Shown here: piece by piece, positions 62,988 to 64,000 of the stretch | How positions within the stretch are numbered: the stretch's first letter is position 1 | Layout: each line of letters starts with the position of its first letter | From: Pseudomonas sp. SDI | GTDB taxonomy: Bacteria > Pseudomonadota > Gammaproteobacteria > Pseudomonadales > Pseudomonadaceae | NCBI RefSeq assembly: GCF_003105155.1 | Contig: NZ_QETK01000006.1 | Span: forward strand, 62,001-126,000 | Length of the DNA: 64,000 nucleotides | Direction: 5' to 3' | The notes under the pieces: model-generated | Databases searched by the model: none | Told to the model about the DNA's origin: nothing | What the model saw: the letters and a program-made list of their open reading frames with translations, nothing else | Made by a program: the position numbers and the translations under genes

Positions 62988-64000
62988 TTATTCAGTGTTT
63001 TCGCCGAATTCCGGCCTTTCTTTCCAACTGAATTGCCGGTCGGGTCGCAGGCATTGATTGGCCTGGCTGAACAGCTGGCAGATCGGCAGGATTTCGTTGC
63101 TGGTGTAGACGCGATCGATCTTCTCGATGTCGCCGAAGCCGCCCGTGTTCTCGGGAATGATCCCGGCTAGGGCGGGGTTCATCCGCCAGGCGGCGATCAC
63201 GTCGTTCCTGGTGATGTTCTTCACCTTCTCCAGCTCATCCTTCGCCTGGAAGTCGCCGATCGGAATGATCTTGATCGCGTTTTCCGCGCCGCCCGGGATG
63301 TTCACGAACATCGAGCGGAAGTTGCCGACGCCCTTGCTCGCGCTGATCTGCGCGCGCAGTTCGTTCTCGTCCTCCTCGGTCATGTCCGGGTCGTTGGTGT
63401 AGAAGATGTAGCCGGCGTGCGCGCCGTTGCTGTAGTAGCGGCGGCGGAACAGGGTGGCGGCCTCGTTTAGCAGCAGCGCCTGCAGGCCGCCCAGGTAGTC
63501 GGGGATGCCGTAGATGTTCTGCTCGACGTCGTAGTCCATGACGTGCTCGATCTCGTCCTGGTCGAAGTCGACGAACTTGTTGTCCGGGAGCAGCATCCGG
63601 TACCCGCCCTCGACCTTGACCCGCATGTTGATGGCCATCAGGTGTTGCAGCTCCAGGATCTGCCCGAACGAGTTCGGGACCCGGTAGAAGTACGCTTCCC
63701 CGAACACCATGTAGTCGAGCGCGGCCTTAGCCATGGTCTGGGCGCTGCAGCCCTCGGACGGCACGAATTCACGCAGTAGCAGGTTGCGCTTGAACTTCGG
63801 AATGGCGCCGTGGTGCGCGTTGGCGCGCAGCAGCTTGGCCAGGCCTGCCCGCGACACTGGTGGCTTGTAGATCTCGCCGTCGTCGCTGGGGAACACGCCC
63901 AGGTACTCGCCGATGTTGCCGGTCAGTACCTGCTCCGGCGCTCCGAAGGTGAACATCCTGGTGGGCTGTTGCGACCGCGCCGGCGGCGCGGCCTTGGGTG
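62988..64000 (-). CDS. P2 gpQ-type portal protein (5' end beyond window)
   Basis: 337 codons visible; the frame stays open to the right edge. MFTFGAPEQVLTGNIGEYLG near the N-terminus, QTMAKAALDYMVFGEAYFYR and the C-terminal WRMNPALAGIIPENTGGFGD are hallmarks of P2-type portals (ring at the capsid vertex through which DNA is packaged). The true start is a few dozen residues further right. In P2 the terminase gene P runs divergently on the far side. Confidence 0.93.
   Translation of the reverse strand, partial: PKAAPPARSQQPTRMFTFGAPEQVLTGNIGEYLGVFPSDDGEIYKPPVSRAGLAKLLRANAHHGAIPKFKRNLLLREFVPSEGCSAQTMAKAALDYMVFGEAYFYRVPNSFGQILELQHLMAINMRVKVEGGYRMLLPDNKFVDFDQDEIEHVMDYDVEQNIYGIPDYLGGLQALLLNEAATLFRRRYYSNGAHAGYIFYTNDPDMTEEDENELRAQISASKGVGNFRSMFVNIPGGAENAIKIIPIGDFQAKDELEKVKNITRNDVIAAWRMNPALAGIIPENTGGFGDIEKIDRVYTSNEILPICQLFSQANQCLRPDRQFSWKERPEFGENTE

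Larger units (their letters stand above)
55134..64000. mobile_element. Left part of a mosaic P2-type prophage with serine integrase
   Basis: Contains a serine integrase, immunity region (cI/cro with two operator clusters), an SOS-controlled gene, an IncFII-RepA-like initiator, an Ogr/Delta activator and a P2 gpQ-type portal cut by the right edge. The late genes run leftward from the portal as in P2. The left boundary lies between the rimO start (55101) and the integrase start; no att repeat can be defined without the right end. Confidence 0.88.

Overview
The window is a GC-rich Pseudomonas chromosome, most likely from the P. putida/P. fluorescens side of the genus. This rests on gene order (lpxA-lpxB-rnhB-dnaE-accA-tilS-pyrG-kdsA-eno-ftsB-ispD; ispF-truD-surE-pcm-nlpD-rpoS-rsmZ-fdxA; mutS-[tailocin]-cinA-recA-recX; erdR-dgkA; finR/fpr), on the RsmZ RNA with a GacA-type upstream box, and on REP-like palindromes between genes. 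No tRNA, rRNA or CRISPR array was seen.

Region 1 (1-26.6 kb) is core genome: lipid A synthesis, DNA polymerase III alpha, acetyl-CoA carboxylase alpha, tRNA-Ile lysidine synthase, CTP synthase, KDO-8-P synthase, enolase, divisome protein FtsB, the MEP-pathway genes ispD and ispF, a LysR regulator divergent from the glutathione-dependent formaldehyde pathway (frmA-fghA), and the surE-pcm-nlpD-rpoS stress block. The regulatory RNA rsmZ follows rpoS. A decayed IS1182-family element sits between the rsmZ terminator and fdxA. mutS closes the region.

Region 2 (26.8-42.9 kb), between mutS and cinA, is a complete-looking R-type tailocin (R-pyocin-like, P2-type contractile tail without head or DNA-packaging genes). 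It has a self-cleavable PrtR-like repressor, a promoter set in ATGCAT repeats, a holin, baseplate V-W-J-I, a tail fibre and its chaperone, sheath, tube, E/E' chaperones, tape measure, U-X-D, a GH19 endolysin, and an i-spanin with an o-spanin nested inside it. Extra material lies between the holin and the tail genes (a frameshifted B-lectin gene, REPs, an unknown membrane protein), and a DUF1566 gene follows gpD. Several intrinsic terminators interrupt the operon.

Region 3 (43.0-55.1 kb) returns to core genome: cinA, SOS-controlled recA, recX, a LOG-family protein, a PA3611-like secreted protein, a DTW tRNA-modifying enzyme, erdR, dgkA, finR/fpr, trmO, a DUF1456 protein, an S4/pseudouridine-synthase-like protein lacking the catalytic Asp, a GNAT acetyltransferase and rimO. 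RecA would trigger autocleavage of both phage-type repressors in the window.

Region 4 (55.1-64.0 kb, continuing past the right edge) is a mosaic prophage next to the rimO start. It has a large serine integrase, a LexA-boxed DUF1654 gene, four unknown small genes, a TerB-like/BRCT protein downstream of a LexA-like CI repressor, Cro, an unknown protein, an IncFII-RepA-like initiator with a candidate origin after it, an Ogr/Delta zinc-finger activator and a P2-type portal. Two promoters about 3 kb apart carry the same pair of CI-type operators at identical 25-bp spacing, which is the clearest new regulatory signal in the window.
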